This document shows, piece after piece, positions 11,040-19,951 of a DNA stretch of 64,000 nucleotides (the stretch's first letter is position 1; each line of letters begins with the position of its first letter). The DNA lies in NCBI RefSeq assembly GCF_040256745.1, contig NZ_CP138335.1, positions 434,001 to 498,000 of the forward strand. Direction: 5' to 3'. The notes under the pieces are model-generated. The model did no database searches. It was not told where the DNA came from and worked only from the letters and a program-made list of their open reading frames with translations. The position numbers and the translations under genes were made by a program. The DNA comes from Scrofimicrobium sp. R131. Its GTDB lineage: Bacteria; Actinomycetota; Actinomycetes; Actinomycetales; Actinomycetaceae.

Positions 11040-11757
11040 GTACCAGCAGGTAATTCTCCTTCGGCCCCCGGCGGGGTCGGGTCCATCCGGATCCGGCTCG
11101 GTCGGGGGCCAGGTCGTGGGCTAGGTGGGTTTGCCGTTGCGGTCGGGTTGTGTGGGCGGGGGTTTTTCGGTCGGGTTGCGAGGGTCCGGTTGCGAGGGTC
11201 CGGTTGTGGGGGCCGGGTTGCGTGGCCGAGTTGCGAGGGTCCGGTTGCGTGGGCCGGGTTGTCGGAGCTCGGTGGTGGACTAAAATGGTGAGTGAACGCC
11301 GACAGGGGCCGGTGCCCACCTAGTGGAATGTGAGGAACGTCTCGTTCCTTGCCCGGATGGAATTATCCCGAACACTGGGAGGCTGGGAAATAAGCCACCG
11401 AGGTCGGTTGTTTGTCAACAAAAAGTTGCATTAATCTAACTGGTGGATCAACTGAGTGGGACCGGACGTAGTCGCGGCTGTGATCGGGGAGGCTCCGGGC
11501 TGGGAGCTCCGGATAGCTGGTTTAGAAAATAGACTTAGCGGTCCGAAATATATCGGAATCTAGGACCTATATGTATTGAACAGGTCGGAAACGCCGAGCT
11601 GGGGCGTTCGCCGGCCTTCGGCCCCGCGCGAGTAATATGGGGCGCAATGACCACTGAACCGGTGGTGACCTGCGGTTATGCTTGGAACAGGGCAGATGGG
11701 AACAAGGATGCTCGAGGTAAAGACAAACGACAGTAAAGCATCCATTCCGGAGGGATT
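11040..11757. other. 718-bp gene-free region with minisatellite and possible structured RNA
   Basis: No ORF here looks coding. Positions 11174-11265 form a 14-bp tandem repeat. After a -10-like TAAAAT (11281-11286) the sequence is rich in short hairpins: AGGAACG-TCT-CGTTCCT (11332-11348), GGTCC...GGACC enclosing TCCGA-AATATA-TCGGA (11540-11567), and GGCC-TTC-GGCC near 11610-11620. It does not match RNase P RNA, tmRNA, SRP RNA or a riboswitch that I know. A small RNA or a long leader for the SorC gene is possible. Confidence 0.4.
11174..11265 (+). repeat. 14-bp tandem repeat (minisatellite)
   Basis: About 6.5 imperfect copies of a unit close to GGTTGCGAGGGTCC. The first two copies are identical, one later unit is 13 bp, and the others differ by a few bases. 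It lies downstream of mdh outside any gene. Confidence 0.8.
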
Positions 11758-12729
11758 GTGATTGACAGAGATCGCGAGCGAGCAATGTTGCGCGCGGTGG
11801 AGCTCTATTATTTTGAGGGCTTCACGCAGGCGGCCATCTCGGAACGCCTGGGCTGCACCCGCTGGACGGTGGGTCGCCTGCTAAAAGAGGCCACTGATGC
11901 CGGCGTGGTGGAGATCAACATTCACCACGAGCGGGCGCGGCGCCACGACCTGGAACAGCGGCTGGAATGCGGGTTCGGGCTGGTGCGGGCCCGCGTGGTG
12001 CCGACCGGTTCGACGCCGCGCGAAACCATGTCCCGCCTCGCCCATGCGGGGGCAGACTTCCTCACTGACATTCGGCCCCGACCGCGGGTGGTCGGGGTGG
12101 CCTACGGGCGCACAATGGGTGCGATGGCACGAGCCCTCCCCGAACGGTGGATCCAAGGGGTGACCGTCGTTCAGATTGCTGCGGCACCCGCCAACCTGGA
12201 CGACGCCTTTGTGGGTAGTTCCATTCGGATGATTTCCCGGCGCGGCAACGGGGTCAGTCGGACCCTGCCGTCGGTGCCGGTGTTTGCCACAGCCGAGCAG
12301 AAGCGGCGGGTGGAAGCGCAGGAGGAAGTGGCAACCTGCCTGGGGTTGGCTCGCAAAGCTGACGTGGTGTTCTACTCACCCGGACCGGCCGGGGCCGAGT
12401 CCCTGCTGATCGACTCGGAAGGGTTCTCGCCCGCCGAGGCCGAACAGCTTCGGGGCGGAGGGGCAGTGGCGGTGATTGGGAACCGACTGATTACGGCCGA
12501 AGGCGAACCAGCTGATGCCGAAGTGGACCAACGCACACTGGGGGTCGGGTTGGATGATCTGCGTCAGGCTCGCCTGTCTGTGGCGGTTGGGGGTGGAGCC
12601 GACAAGCACGAGGCCTTCCGGGCCATCGTTCGGGGGCGCCTGGCCAACGTGCTGGTGATCGACTCGGACACGGCGGAGATGCTGCTTGAGGCGGGACTCG
12701 CAGACCAAAATGCCGAGTGGTCAGACTAG
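11758..12729 (+). CDS. SorC/DeoR-family sugar-sensing transcriptional regulator
   Basis: A 323-residue regulator. Residues 1-55 form a helix-turn-helix (FTQAAISERLGCTRWTVGRLL). The rest is a SorC sugar-binding domain, with GVAYGRTM, a phosphosugar-pocket-like LLIDSEGFSPAEAEQL and C-terminal VAVGGGADKHEAFRAIVRG. Such proteins bind a phosphorylated sugar and control nearby sugar genes, but no sugar operon is adjacent here; glyA-folD follow. The GTG start has CGGAGG upstream. The last codons, EWSD and TAG, come from a copy of the 26-bp dyad element. Confidence 0.87.
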   Translation: MIDRDRERAMLRAVELYYFEGFTQAAISERLGCTRWTVGRLLKEATDAGVVEINIHHERARRHDLEQRLECGFGLVRARVVPTGSTPRETMSRLAHAGADFLTDIRPRPRVVGVAYGRTMGAMARALPERWIQGVTVVQIAAAPANLDDAFVGSSIRMISRRGNGVSRTLPSVPVFATAEQKRRVEAQEEVATCLGLARKADVVFYSPGPAGAESLLIDSEGFSPAEAEQLRGGGAVAVIGNRLITAEGEPADAEVDQRTLGVGLDDLRQARLSVAVGGGADKHEAFRAIVRGRLANVLVIDSDTAEMLLEAGLADQNAEWSD

Positions 12730-12740
12730 TGCGCCCAGTC
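12715..12740 (+). repeat. 26-bp dyad element, copy 1
   Basis: GAGTGGTCA, 8 bp, CGCCCAGTC: two mismatches in the left half-site. It overlaps the sorC-family gene's 3' end and supplies its TAG stop (12727-12729). Confidence 0.75.
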
Positions 12741-12771
12741 GGTCAGTAGCTGGAAGCAGGCCCGCTTCGCC

Positions 12772-12797
12772 GACTGGACGGACAAGTGCGCCCAGTC
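12772..12797 (+). repeat. 26-bp dyad element, copy 2
   Basis: GACTGGACG, 8 bp, CGCCCAGTC. A -10-like TACGCT starts 10 bp downstream (12808-12813), so the element covers the -35 region of the presumed glyA promoter. Confidence 0.8.
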
Positions 12798-12807
12798 AGT
12801 GAGTTGG

Positions 12808-12813
12808 TACGCT
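12808..12813 (+). promoter_or_regulatory. Possible -10 box of glyA
   Basis: TACGCT lies 84 bp before the glyA start and just downstream of dyad element copy 2. No clear -35 is visible other than the element itself. Confidence 0.35.
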
Positions 12814-12897
12814 GGTCTCGGCCCCACCGGACATTCCCGCTGGGATCCGCCCGCGGGGCCGCGCAGTCCGAACTTTTGGCTCAAATTTGGAGGACCC

Positions 12898-14190
12898 GTG
12901 TCCGAACCGCTTCTCAACCTCCCCCTCGAACAGCTTGACCCAGAGATCTTCGCCGCCATCCAGGGTGAACTCACTCGCCAGCGCGATCACCTGGAGATGA
13001 TCGCCTCCGAAAACTTCGTTCCCATGGCTGTGCTGGAAGCTCAGGGTTCGGTCCTGACCAACAAGTACGCCGAGGGTTACCCCGGGCGTCGATACTACGG
13101 CGGTTGCGAGTGGGCCGACGTGGCCGAATCGTTGGCTATCGAGCGGGCCAAGTCCCTGTTCGGTGCCGACTTTGCTAACGTCCAGCCTCACTCGGGAGCC
13201 CAGGCCAACGCAGCGGCGCTGCAGGCGCTGGCTGAGCCCGGCGACGTTATTCTCGGTTTGGACCTCGCTCACGGCGGTCACCTGACCCACGGGATGCGCT
13301 TGAACTTTTCGGGACGCTACTACCGTCCCATTCCCTACCAGGTGGACCCGAACACCTACCGGGTCGACATGGATCAGGTTCGGAGCCTGGCTCGCGAGCA
13401 CCGTCCCTCGGTGATCATCGCCGGTTGGTCCGCCTACCCCCGGACGCTGGACTTCGCGGCGTTCCGCGAAATTGCCGACGAGGTGGGGGCGGCACTGATG
13501 GTCGACATGGCCCACTTTGCCGGCCTGGTAGCAGCCGGTCTGCACCCGAACCCGGTGCCGTTCGCCGACGTGGTCACCACGACCATTCACAAGACCATCG
13601 GTGGTCCCCGATCCGGTCTGATTCTCTCCTCGCGAGCTGAGAAGTGGGGCAAGAAGCTCAACTCGGCCGTGTTCCCCGGGCAGCAGGGTGGCCCGCTGAT
13701 GCACGTGATTGCGGCCAAGGCCGTGGCGCTGAAGGTGGCGGCTTCGCCGGAGTTCAAGGAGCGTCAGGAACGCACCATTGAGGGGGCGAAGATTCTGGCC
13801 GAGCGGTTGTCCCAGCCGGATATGTCCGAGCTTGGGATCGATGTTCTGACCGGGGGGACTGACGTGCACCTGGTCCTGGTGGACCTGCAGAACTCTGCCC
13901 TGTCTGGACGGGACGCGGAGGACCTGCTGGCGCAGATCAATGTGACCGTTAACCGGAACGCGGTCCCCTTCGATCCGCGTCCGCCGATGACCACCTCCGG
14001 CCTGCGGGTGGGTACCCCCGCTCTGGCGACGCGCGGGTTCCAGGCGGATGACTTCCGCGAGGTGGCCGACATTATCGCGGTGGCTCTGCGTGAAAAGGCG
14101 GCTGGGCGCGAGGTGGATGTGGCCGGTCTCCTCGCCCGCGTCAAGGCGCTCACCGATGCCTACCCGCTCTACCCGGAGCTCGACCAATGA
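12898..14190 (+). CDS. glyA: Serine hydroxymethyltransferase
   Basis: GlyA moves the serine hydroxymethyl group to tetrahydrofolate, giving glycine and 5,10-methylene-THF. The 430-residue product has [26 protein letters not shown], the PLP-site HSGAQAN, and the PLP-lysine motif [14 protein letters not shown]. The start is GTG at 12898, with GGAGG five bases upstream; an ATG at 12799 lies in the dyad-rich leader and is rejected. The stop overlaps the folD start (ATGA), so the two one-carbon genes are translationally coupled. Confidence 0.96.
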   Translation: MSEPLLNLPLEQLDPEIFAAIQGELTRQRDHLEMIASENFVPMAVLEAQGSVLTNKYAEGYPGRRYYGGCEWADVAESLAIERAKSLFGADFANVQPHSGAQANAAALQALAEPGDVILGLDLAHGGHLTHGMRLNFSGRYYRPIPYQVDPNTYRVDMDQVRSLAREHRPSVIIAGWSAYPRTLDFAAFREIADEVGAALMVDMAHFAGLVAAGLHPNPVPFADVVTTTIHKTIGGPRSGLILSSRAEKWGKKLNSAVFPGQQGGPLMHVIAAKAVALKVAASPEFKERQERTIEGAKILAERLSQPDMSELGIDVLTGGTDVHLVLVDLQNSALSGRDAEDLLAQINVTVNRNAVPFDPRPPMTTSGLRVGTPALATRGFQADDFREVADIIAVALREKAAGREVDVAGLLARVKALTDAYPLYPELDQ

Positions 14191-15077
14191 AATACCCTTG
14201 GCCAGCTCCCGGCGGTGCCCTGCCCCTGGATGGGGTGAAGCTCGCCGCCGATGTGAAAGAAGAGTTGAAGAGCCGCGTTGAAGCTTTGGCTAAAGAGGGG
14301 GTTCGGCCTGGGCTTGGCACGATCCTGGTGGGGGACGACCCCGCCTCGCAGGCCTACGTCAACGGGAAACACCGGGACTGTGCGGAGGTGGGGATCCATT
14401 CGATTCAGGTCCACCTGCCGGAAACGGCCACCCAAGCACAGGTGGAACGCGCGATTGACGAGCTGAACGCGGACCCAACCTGCACTGGGTTCATTGTCCA
14501 ACTGCCGCTGCCTCGGCGCCTGAATCAGGATGCCATCCTGGACCGTATCAACCCGGACAAAGATGCCGACGGGCTGCACCCGTACAACTTGGGTCGCCTG
14601 GTGACGGCGATTAACCGCTCGCCGCTGTGCCCGCAGCCGTGCACTCCCCGTGGGATCATCAAGCTGCTTCAGCGTGGGGGAGTGTCGCTAGCCGGCGCCA
14701 CCGTCTGCGTGGTGGGTCGCGGTCTGACTGTTGGGCGTCCGCTCGGCCTGATGCTGACCCGCAAGGACATCAACGCAACTACGATCCTGTGCCACACGGG
14801 CACGAAGGACCTGAAGTCGATCATTAGTGAGGCGGATGTGGTGATCGCGGGTGCGGGCGTGCCCGGCCTGATCACCGCGGACATGGTTCGCCCCGGCGCC
14901 GCGGTGGTGGATGTGGGGATCTCCCGCGTCGATGGCCGGATCGCCGGAGATGTGGCCCCGGGCGTGGAGCGGGTGGCCGGTCAGTTGACGCCTAACCCCG
15001 GAGGGGTCGGGCCGATGACCCGGGCAATGCTGCTGGCCAATGTGGTCGAGGCGGCGGAGCGCCAGGTTTCGCAGTAG
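14187..15077 (+). CDS. folD: Bifunctional methylene-THF dehydrogenase / methenyl-THF cyclohydrolase
   Basis: FolD interconverts methylene-, methenyl- and 10-formyl-THF. It is 296 residues, with the catalytic lysine in [10 protein letters not shown] (about 56), the folate motif [12 protein letters not shown], the [10 protein letters not shown] segment and the NADP loop [16 protein letters not shown]. It follows glyA with a 4-bp overlap, making a one-carbon operon that supplies purine and formyl-Met synthesis. Confidence 0.96.
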   Translation: MKYPWPAPGGALPLDGVKLAADVKEELKSRVEALAKEGVRPGLGTILVGDDPASQAYVNGKHRDCAEVGIHSIQVHLPETATQAQVERAIDELNADPTCTGFIVQLPLPRRLNQDAILDRINPDKDADGLHPYNLGRLVTAINRSPLCPQPCTPRGIIKLLQRGGVSLAGATVCVVGRGLTVGRPLGLMLTRKDINATTILCHTGTKDLKSIISEADVVIAGAGVPGLITADMVRPGAAVVDVGISRVDGRIAGDVAPGVERVAGQLTPNPGGVGPMTRAMLLANVVEAAERQVSQ

Positions 15078-15091
15078 TCAAACAGATTTTT

Positions 15092-15134
15092 GGTGGGCAG
15101 CTCGAGTGCAGCGGATGCGCGCGGGTTGCCCACC
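15092..15134. terminator. Perfect 8-bp inverted repeat between convergent folD and the cation pump gene
   Basis: GGTGGGCA (15092-15099) and TGCCCACC (15127-15134) flank a 27-nt loop between convergent genes. There is no U-run after the stem, so rho-independent function is uncertain. Confidence 0.4.
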
Positions 15135-15150
15135 GGTCTGTTAGCGCCAA

Positions 15151-16080
15151 CTAGTGGGCCAGGACCTCTGAACAGTTGAGGCCGGGGGTATCGATTTGCA
15201 CCGTCAGGTGGTTGATCTTCCCGGCAAAATGGTCCTTGATGCAGGTCTGAATCCCACGCAGGATTCGAGCCTGTTCGGCTCCGGGCAGGTTCGCCATTTC
15301 GGGGCGCAGGACCACGTGGGCGGTCAGGGTAACAAGGCCGGTGCCAACCGTGGTGGCGTGCAGGTCGTGAACCGACTCGACCGCGTCTTGGCGCAACAGG
15401 TGCTGTTCCACCTCGGACAAGTCCAATCCGGCCGGCGCATTCTCCATCAGAATCGAAACTGACTGGCGTAGCAGGTGCCAGGATCGGGGAATGATCATGG
15501 CCGCGATCAGGAGGGAAGCCACCGAGTCGGCGTAAGGCCAACCGGTGGTCATCAGGACGATGGCGGCGACAATGACCGCGACCGAGCCAAGGGCGTCGGT
15601 TAGCACCTCCAAAAATGCGGCCTTCATGTTCAGCGAGCTGTCACGTCCACCGGCCAAAATCCACAGAGAAATAAGGTTGGCTACCAACCCCACCAGGCCA
15701 ATGGTGAGCATTGGACCGGCTTGAACTTCGACCGGTTCGGTCAGCCGTCCGATCGCCTCCCACAAAATTGTCACGCAGATGACCAGCAGCAAGAGGGACT
15801 GGAGAGCGGCGGCAACCACCTCGGCCCGAACAAAACCCCAGGTGCGTTGGCGGCTGCGCGGGCGAGCCATCAAATGAGCAGCGATGAGAGCGATCACCAA
15901 ACCGGTCGAGTCGACCAGCATATGTCCGGCATCGGCCAGCAGAGCCAGTGAACCCGAAATGATCGCGCCCACAACTTCCGCCACCAGGACCAGGGCCGTG
16001 ACAATCAGCGCCCCGGTCAGGCGTCCGCGCGAGGCAGACGCGTGGGAGTGGCCTGCTTCGCTGTGCGAGTGTGCGCTCAC
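15151..16080 (-). CDS. Cation diffusion facilitator (CzcD-like metal efflux pump)
   Basis: A 309-residue inner-membrane exporter for Zn, Co, Ni or a similar divalent metal, driven by proton exchange. The N-terminus is His-rich (HSHSEAGHSH). Six membrane segments follow, with metal-site residues HMLVDS (the ADAGHMLVD helix) and TDALGS, then a cytoplasmic domain of about 90 residues. The GTG at 16080 has AAGGAG upstream; an ATG at 16104 would place the operator inside the coding region and is rejected. A palindrome at 16095-16111 probably represses it. Confidence 0.9.
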   Translation of the reverse strand: MSAHSHSEAGHSHASASRGRLTGALIVTALVLVAEVVGAIISGSLALLADAGHMLVDSTGLVIALIAAHLMARPRSRQRTWGFVRAEVVAAALQSLLLLVICVTILWEAIGRLTEPVEVQAGPMLTIGLVGLVANLISLWILAGGRDSSLNMKAAFLEVLTDALGSVAVIVAAIVLMTTGWPYADSVASLLIAAMIIPRSWHLLRQSVSILMENAPAGLDLSEVEQHLLRQDAVESVHDLHATTVGTGLVTLTAHVVLRPEMANLPGAEQARILRGIQTCIKDHFAGKINHLTVQIDTPGLNCSEVLAH

Positions 16081-16094
16081 AACTCTCCTTCCTG

Positions 16095-16111
16095 ATACCC
16101 CCATGGGGTAT
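16095..16111. promoter_or_regulatory. CsoR/RcnR/FrmR-type operator
   Basis: ATACCCCCATGGGGTAT is a near-perfect dyad with G/C tracts, typical of sites bound by the CsoR/RcnR/FrmR repressor family (known motif: a run of C, short centre, run of G, flanked by TA). It lies about 15 bp before the efflux-pump start, in the divergent region with the exonuclease gene. No CsoR-family gene is in the window. Confidence 0.6.
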
Positions 16112-16186
16112 TGCCTGGTTAACTCTACCCGTGTGCTAGACGCTCGTCAACGCTGGGCCTGCTCGCCCGGGTCCAGGCAAAGATGG

Positions 16187-16192
16187 GATACT
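16187..16192 (+). promoter_or_regulatory. -10 box of xth (leaderless)
   Basis: GATACT is followed by exactly six bases and then the ATG at 16199. There is no Shine-Dalgarno sequence. Confidence 0.5.
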
Positions 16193-16198
16193 GCCGTC

Positions 16199-17008
16199 AT
16201 GAGTTCAGCATTGATCACGACCCTCAATCTCAACGGCATTCGAGCGGCCCATCGGCGCGGCCTCATGGAATGGCTTGCGCTGGCCAACCCCGACGTCCTG
16301 CTGCTGCAGGAAGTGCGCGCTCCCGAAGAAGTGACAGAAGCGCTGCTCGGGCCCGAGTGGAACGTTCACACTCACCCCTGTGCAATCAAGGGACGAGCCG
16401 GGGTCGCCGTGGCACTTCGGCGCGACGGACAGTTCCAGGCCGAGGGAGAACCGCGCGTGGGGCTGAGCCCAGATGAACCGGACTACGACACTGGTCGGTG
16501 GGTGGAGCTGGATCTGGTGGGGCCAACCGACCTGACCGTCGTCTCCGCCTACTTCCATTCCGGGTCGGTGGGGACTCCAAAGCAGGAGCAGAAGATGGCC
16601 CACCTGCCCCGAATCGAGGTTCGGTTGGCGCAACTGCTGGACCAGAATGCACTAGTGGCGGGCGACTTCAATGTGGTCCGGTCCGAGCTGGACATCAAAA
16701 ACTGGAAGGGAAACCACAACAAGTCGGCCGGGGTGCTGGACGAAGAGATCGCCTTCCTAAACCGGTGGGTGGACTCGGGTTGGTCCGACGTGGTGCGCGA
16801 CCTCGCCGGCCCGAACCAGGGGCCATACTCCTGGTGGTCCTGGCGTGGAAAGGCCTTCGATAACGATGCCGGCTGGCGGATTGACTACCAGTACGCTTCC
16901 CGGGGACTGGCTCAATCAGCTCAGCGGTACGAAATCTTCCGGGCACCCAGCTGGGATGCGCGTTTTTCCGATCACGCCCCGGTCACGGTCGAGTACCAGT
17001 TCTCGTAG
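16199..17008 (+). CDS. xth: Exodeoxyribonuclease III / AP endonuclease
   Basis: A 269-residue EEP-superfamily repair nuclease that cuts at abasic sites and trims 3' ends. Motifs are LNLNGIRAAHRRG (Asn metal site), LLLQEVRAPEE (catalytic Glu), VSAYFHSGSV, GDFNVVRSELDIKNWK (Asp and Asn) and the final SDHAPVTVEY. The open frame extends far upstream, but the ATG at 16199 sits 6 nt after GATACT and gives the normal length. It diverges from the metal pump gene. Confidence 0.93.
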   Translation: MSSALITTLNLNGIRAAHRRGLMEWLALANPDVLLLQEVRAPEEVTEALLGPEWNVHTHPCAIKGRAGVAVALRRDGQFQAEGEPRVGLSPDEPDYDTGRWVELDLVGPTDLTVVSAYFHSGSVGTPKQEQKMAHLPRIEVRLAQLLDQNALVAGDFNVVRSELDIKNWKGNHNKSAGVLDEEIAFLNRWVDSGWSDVVRDLAGPNQGPYSWWSWRGKAFDNDAGWRIDYQYASRGLAQSAQRYEIFRAPSWDARFSDHAPVTVEYQFS

Positions 17009-17015
17009 CTCCCGC

Positions 17016-18047
17016 TCACTGCTCTAGCGACTCAGGGGAGGAAAGAGTCACGTAGTTGGGGCGAAGGCCCTCGCGGCGGGACTCGCGGGAGACCCGCGTC
17101 TGGAGCCGCGGGGGATTAGCAATCCAAGCGCTGGCAAGCAGAACCACCCGGGCCTGAAGGTTGACCCACAGAATCAGCGTGATCAACGTGGTGGCAGCGG
17201 TCAAAATGGGACCACGCACATTTTGCACCACCGAGGTGCCGGCCAACTGCAGCAGTGCCGTGGAGAGCCCGGCCAAGCCCGAACCCCACAGCAGGTCCGG
17301 ACGCGGCGGCCTCACTCCCGCCACCCACCGGATCACCACTGCCACCAACACCATGTTGATCACCACGGCCGCCACCCAGGTGAGCCCGGTCGAAATCGAG
17401 TCAAACCAGGTCTTTTCCACCCCGAGCCGGGTCGCCCGCGTCCCGAGCCAGCTGGTCAGAAAGACGATCCCGGCGGTGGAGGATATCCCCACCAGCAGCG
17501 CCACCAGCCCGAGAAATCGTTGCCCAACAGTGACGGGAAACGGCTCACGCACAGTTGAGAGCGCAAACATTGCCCTAATTGCGCTGGAGAGAGAAGCCAC
17601 CACAGAGGTGGCGGTAAAGAGTAGGACCCCCAGAGAAACAACGCCGGCCACCGTGGTGCCGGGACCCGACCCAAGGGTGGCGGGATCGACTAGGCCGTCC
17701 GGGTGGGTGCCCGACTTCAAAAGGCCTGGCAGCCAGGAGTTGACCGCCTCGACCACGGCGGTGCGAAGCGCCTCGTTGCTGCCAAGGAGAGCGCTAAAGA
17801 CCATTCCACCCAGGGTGATGGCGGCGGTCAGGCTGAATAGGGCCCGGTAGGAGATCCCCGCGGCCAACAGTGAACCGTTCGCCGTCCCGAAGCGTGCGAA
17901 CGCTCTAAGGGGACGCAGGTGCAGGGAAAGTTCAAGCAGGTTCTTCAGGCGATCAATCCCGGTCGTTTCTCTCCAGACGCGGCGAAAATCGGCCGAATGG
18001 GGGACGAAGTTCGGGCCGTACCGGGTGGTGGGCTCTGAGCCGGGCAT
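17016..18047 (-). CDS. YihY/BrkB-family membrane protein
   Basis: A 343-residue inner-membrane protein with an N-terminal cytoplasmic stretch and six hydrophobic segments. The family motifs GSLLAAGISYRALFSL near residue 60 and LWVNLQARVVLLASAW near the C-terminus fit YihY/BrkB (formerly called ribonuclease BN, a misassignment). It lies 8 bp downstream of the 2'-5' RNA ligase-like gene on the same strand. The biochemical role of this family is not settled. Confidence 0.85.
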   Translation of the reverse strand: MPGSEPTTRYGPNFVPHSADFRRVWRETTGIDRLKNLLELSLHLRPLRAFARFGTANGSLLAAGISYRALFSLTAAITLGGMVFSALLGSNEALRTAVVEAVNSWLPGLLKSGTHPDGLVDPATLGSGPGTTVAGVVSLGVLLFTATSVVASLSSAIRAMFALSTVREPFPVTVGQRFLGLVALLVGISSTAGIVFLTSWLGTRATRLGVEKTWFDSISTGLTWVAAVVINMVLVAVVIRWVAGVRPPRPDLLWGSGLAGLSTALLQLAGTSVVQNVRGPILTAATTLITLILWVNLQARVVLLASAWIANPPRLQTRVSRESRREGLRPNYVTLSSPESLEQ

Positions 18048-18055
18048 CGATCCCC

Positions 18056-18595
18056 CTAGAGGGCGAAGTCGAACAGGGCGCGGGTGTTGTAGCGTCCGTT
18101 GGGGTCAACGGAGTCGAGGCGGAAACCGGGAACCATCCAGGAGGCTTCGAAGTCCGCCCAACCCGCACGAGCCCGGTGCAGGGATTCCTCTGGCAGGCCG
18201 TGGGCGAGGGTGACGTGCGGGTGGTATGGGAACCGGGCCTGGTGATCCAACGGGCCGGACCGGAGCTCATCGGCGAGTGACATGCAGGCGTCCGCTCCCT
18301 CGGTTACGTCCAGAAACACCACCGGTGAGGTGGGCAGAAAAGTGCCGGTCCCCGACAGGGACAACCGGAAGGGACCGAAGTGGGAGGCAACGTGCTGGAG
18401 GTGGCGGAAAACGTCTTCTCGCTCGTCCACATTGACGGGAGTGGGGGGAATCAGGGTCAGGTGCGCAGGCACGCAGTCCGCAGCTGGATCACCGAGCTCA
18501 CGGCGAGCCGCGGTCAACTCGGTGACCCACGGTTCGGGAATGGCAATGAGCACGCCCAGCCATTCCTGATCATCAGTCTTGGGGGGTAGGTACAT
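18056..18595 (-). CDS. 2'-5' RNA ligase / 2H phosphoesterase family protein
   Basis: A 179-residue 2H phosphoesterase. The two catalytic HxTx motifs are present as AHLTLIP (about 44-50) and HPHVTLAHG (about 125-133). These enzymes cleave or ligate 2',5' or cyclic phosphodiester bonds in RNA or nucleotides; the natural substrate here is unknown. It is transcribed with the YihY-like gene. The ATG start has only a weak ribosome binding site. Confidence 0.85.
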   Translation of the reverse strand: MYLPPKTDDQEWLGVLIAIPEPWVTELTAARRELGDPAADCVPAHLTLIPPTPVNVDEREDVFRHLQHVASHFGPFRLSLSGTGTFLPTSPVVFLDVTEGADACMSLADELRSGPLDHQARFPYHPHVTLAHGLPEESLHRARAGWADFEASWMVPGFRLDSVDPNGRYNTRALFDFAL

Positions 18596-18755
18596 GCGAC
18601 CGGTCCGAAACCTCTAACAATTGGGAGTTTAGCTCCCTCAGATTAGCAGGTTAGCCACTCCTACCAAAGTGCTAGTTTCCGGACAGGAGCAAGACAAGTC
18701 GCGTCCGGATCGCTACCCTGGAAGGACCGACCGGAACAGCAGAAAGTAGACTTTC

Positions 18756-19949
18756 ATGAGCGTTGTCATCCGTGATGCCTGGACGCGCCCGGATGGGGCG
18801 GCCCGCGTGGCCACCCTTTTTACCGAGACTTTTGGGCAGGAGCCAGATGGGATCTGGTCCGCCCCGGGGAGGGTGAACCTGATCGGTGAGCACACTGACT
18901 ATAACGGAGGGTTAGCGCTCCCAATTGCCCTGCCGCATCGCACCTACGCGGCCCTGCGCCGGCGTGACGACGACCAGGTGCGGTTGATTTCCGCCCAGGA
19001 GGAGTCCCAACGAAGCGTCGACTTGGCTGAGGCCGGACCGGTCGGGACGCTGGGTGAGGTGGATGGTTGGCCCGCCTACGTGGTGGGGGTGGCCTGGGCC
19101 ATGCGCCAGGCCGGCTACCCGGTTGCCGGCTTCGATATTGCCATTGACTCCTGCGTTCCCTACGGGGCCGGGCTCTCTTCCTCCGCCGCCCTGAGCGGAT
19201 CGGCCGGGGTCGGCCTGACCGACCTGTTTGGCTTGGACCTGGACCGTGAGCAGTTGGTTCGTTTCTGCATCGCCGCGGAAAACCAGATGGCCGGGGCGCC
19301 CACCGGGGGAATGGATCAGTCGGCCTCCCTGCGCTGCCAGCCGGGATATGCGCTCCTGCTGGACAACCGAGATCATTCCGTCCAACAGATTCACTTTGAC
19401 CTGGCGGCCCGCGATTTCCGCCTGCTGGTGATCGACACGAAAGCTCCGCACGCGCTGGTGGACGGGCAGTATGCCGCCCGGCGTCAGACCTGTCACGAAG
19501 CGGCACAGCAGTTGGGCGTAGAGTACCTGGCTGACATCACTGACTTGGACGAGGCGTTGGCCCGGCTGACCGACCCGGTCGCCCAAAGCCGGGTGCGCCA
19601 CGTGGTCACCGAGATTGCTCGGACCCGGCAGGTGGCCGAGTTGCTTCAGAAAGACGCGGACCTGGCCGAAGTTGGGCGTCTGTTCACCGAATCGCATATC
19701 TCGTTGCGCGACGACTACGAGGTTTCCTGCCCGGAGCTGGATTGCGCGGTGGAGGAGGCTCTGCGGGCTGGAGCGGTTGGGGCCCGCATGACTGGTGGTG
19801 GCTTTGGCGGCTCAGCCATTGCACTGGTCCCGGCGACCACGGTGGGCGAGGTAATGGATGGCGTAGTCCAGGCGTTTGCGGCGCGAGGCTTCGCTGCACC
19901 CGAGTTTCTGGTAGTGGAGGCTTCGGCCCCGGGAGGGCGGGACGCCTAA
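18756..19949 (+). CDS. galK: Galactokinase
   Basis: GalK phosphorylates galactose to galactose-1-phosphate, the first Leloir step. At 397 residues it has the GHMP-kinase motifs: PGRVNLIGEHTDYNGG (about 39-54), the ATP loop VPYGAGLSSSAALSGSAG, and MTGGGFGGSAIALVP near the C-terminus. No galE or galT lies nearby. The next gene starts 3 bp after its stop, so it heads a galK-SGNH-pth-mfd transcript. Confidence 0.95.
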   Translation: MSVVIRDAWTRPDGAARVATLFTETFGQEPDGIWSAPGRVNLIGEHTDYNGGLALPIALPHRTYAALRRRDDDQVRLISAQEESQRSVDLAEAGPVGTLGEVDGWPAYVVGVAWAMRQAGYPVAGFDIAIDSCVPYGAGLSSSAALSGSAGVGLTDLFGLDLDREQLVRFCIAAENQMAGAPTGGMDQSASLRCQPGYALLLDNRDHSVQQIHFDLAARDFRLLVIDTKAPHALVDGQYAARRQTCHEAAQQLGVEYLADITDLDEALARLTDPVAQSRVRHVVTEIARTRQVAELLQKDADLAEVGRLFTESHISLRDDYEVSCPELDCAVEEALRAGAVGARMTGGGFGGSAIALVPATTVGEVMDGVVQAFAARGFAAPEFLVVEASAPGGRDA

Positions 19950-19951
19950 CG

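Noticed and set aside
11281-11570. RNase P RNA, tmRNA, 23S fragment or riboswitch
   Set aside because: A short match to a 23S-like GATAGCTGGTT string exists, but the flanks and conserved cores of these RNAs are absent.
12715-12740. Dyad elements as plain rho-independent terminators
   Set aside because: Stems are short, lack U-tracts, and many copies lie upstream of promoters or inside genes.
12796-14187. 463-codon minus-strand frame opposite glyA
   Set aside because: Antisense shadow of serine hydroxymethyltransferase.
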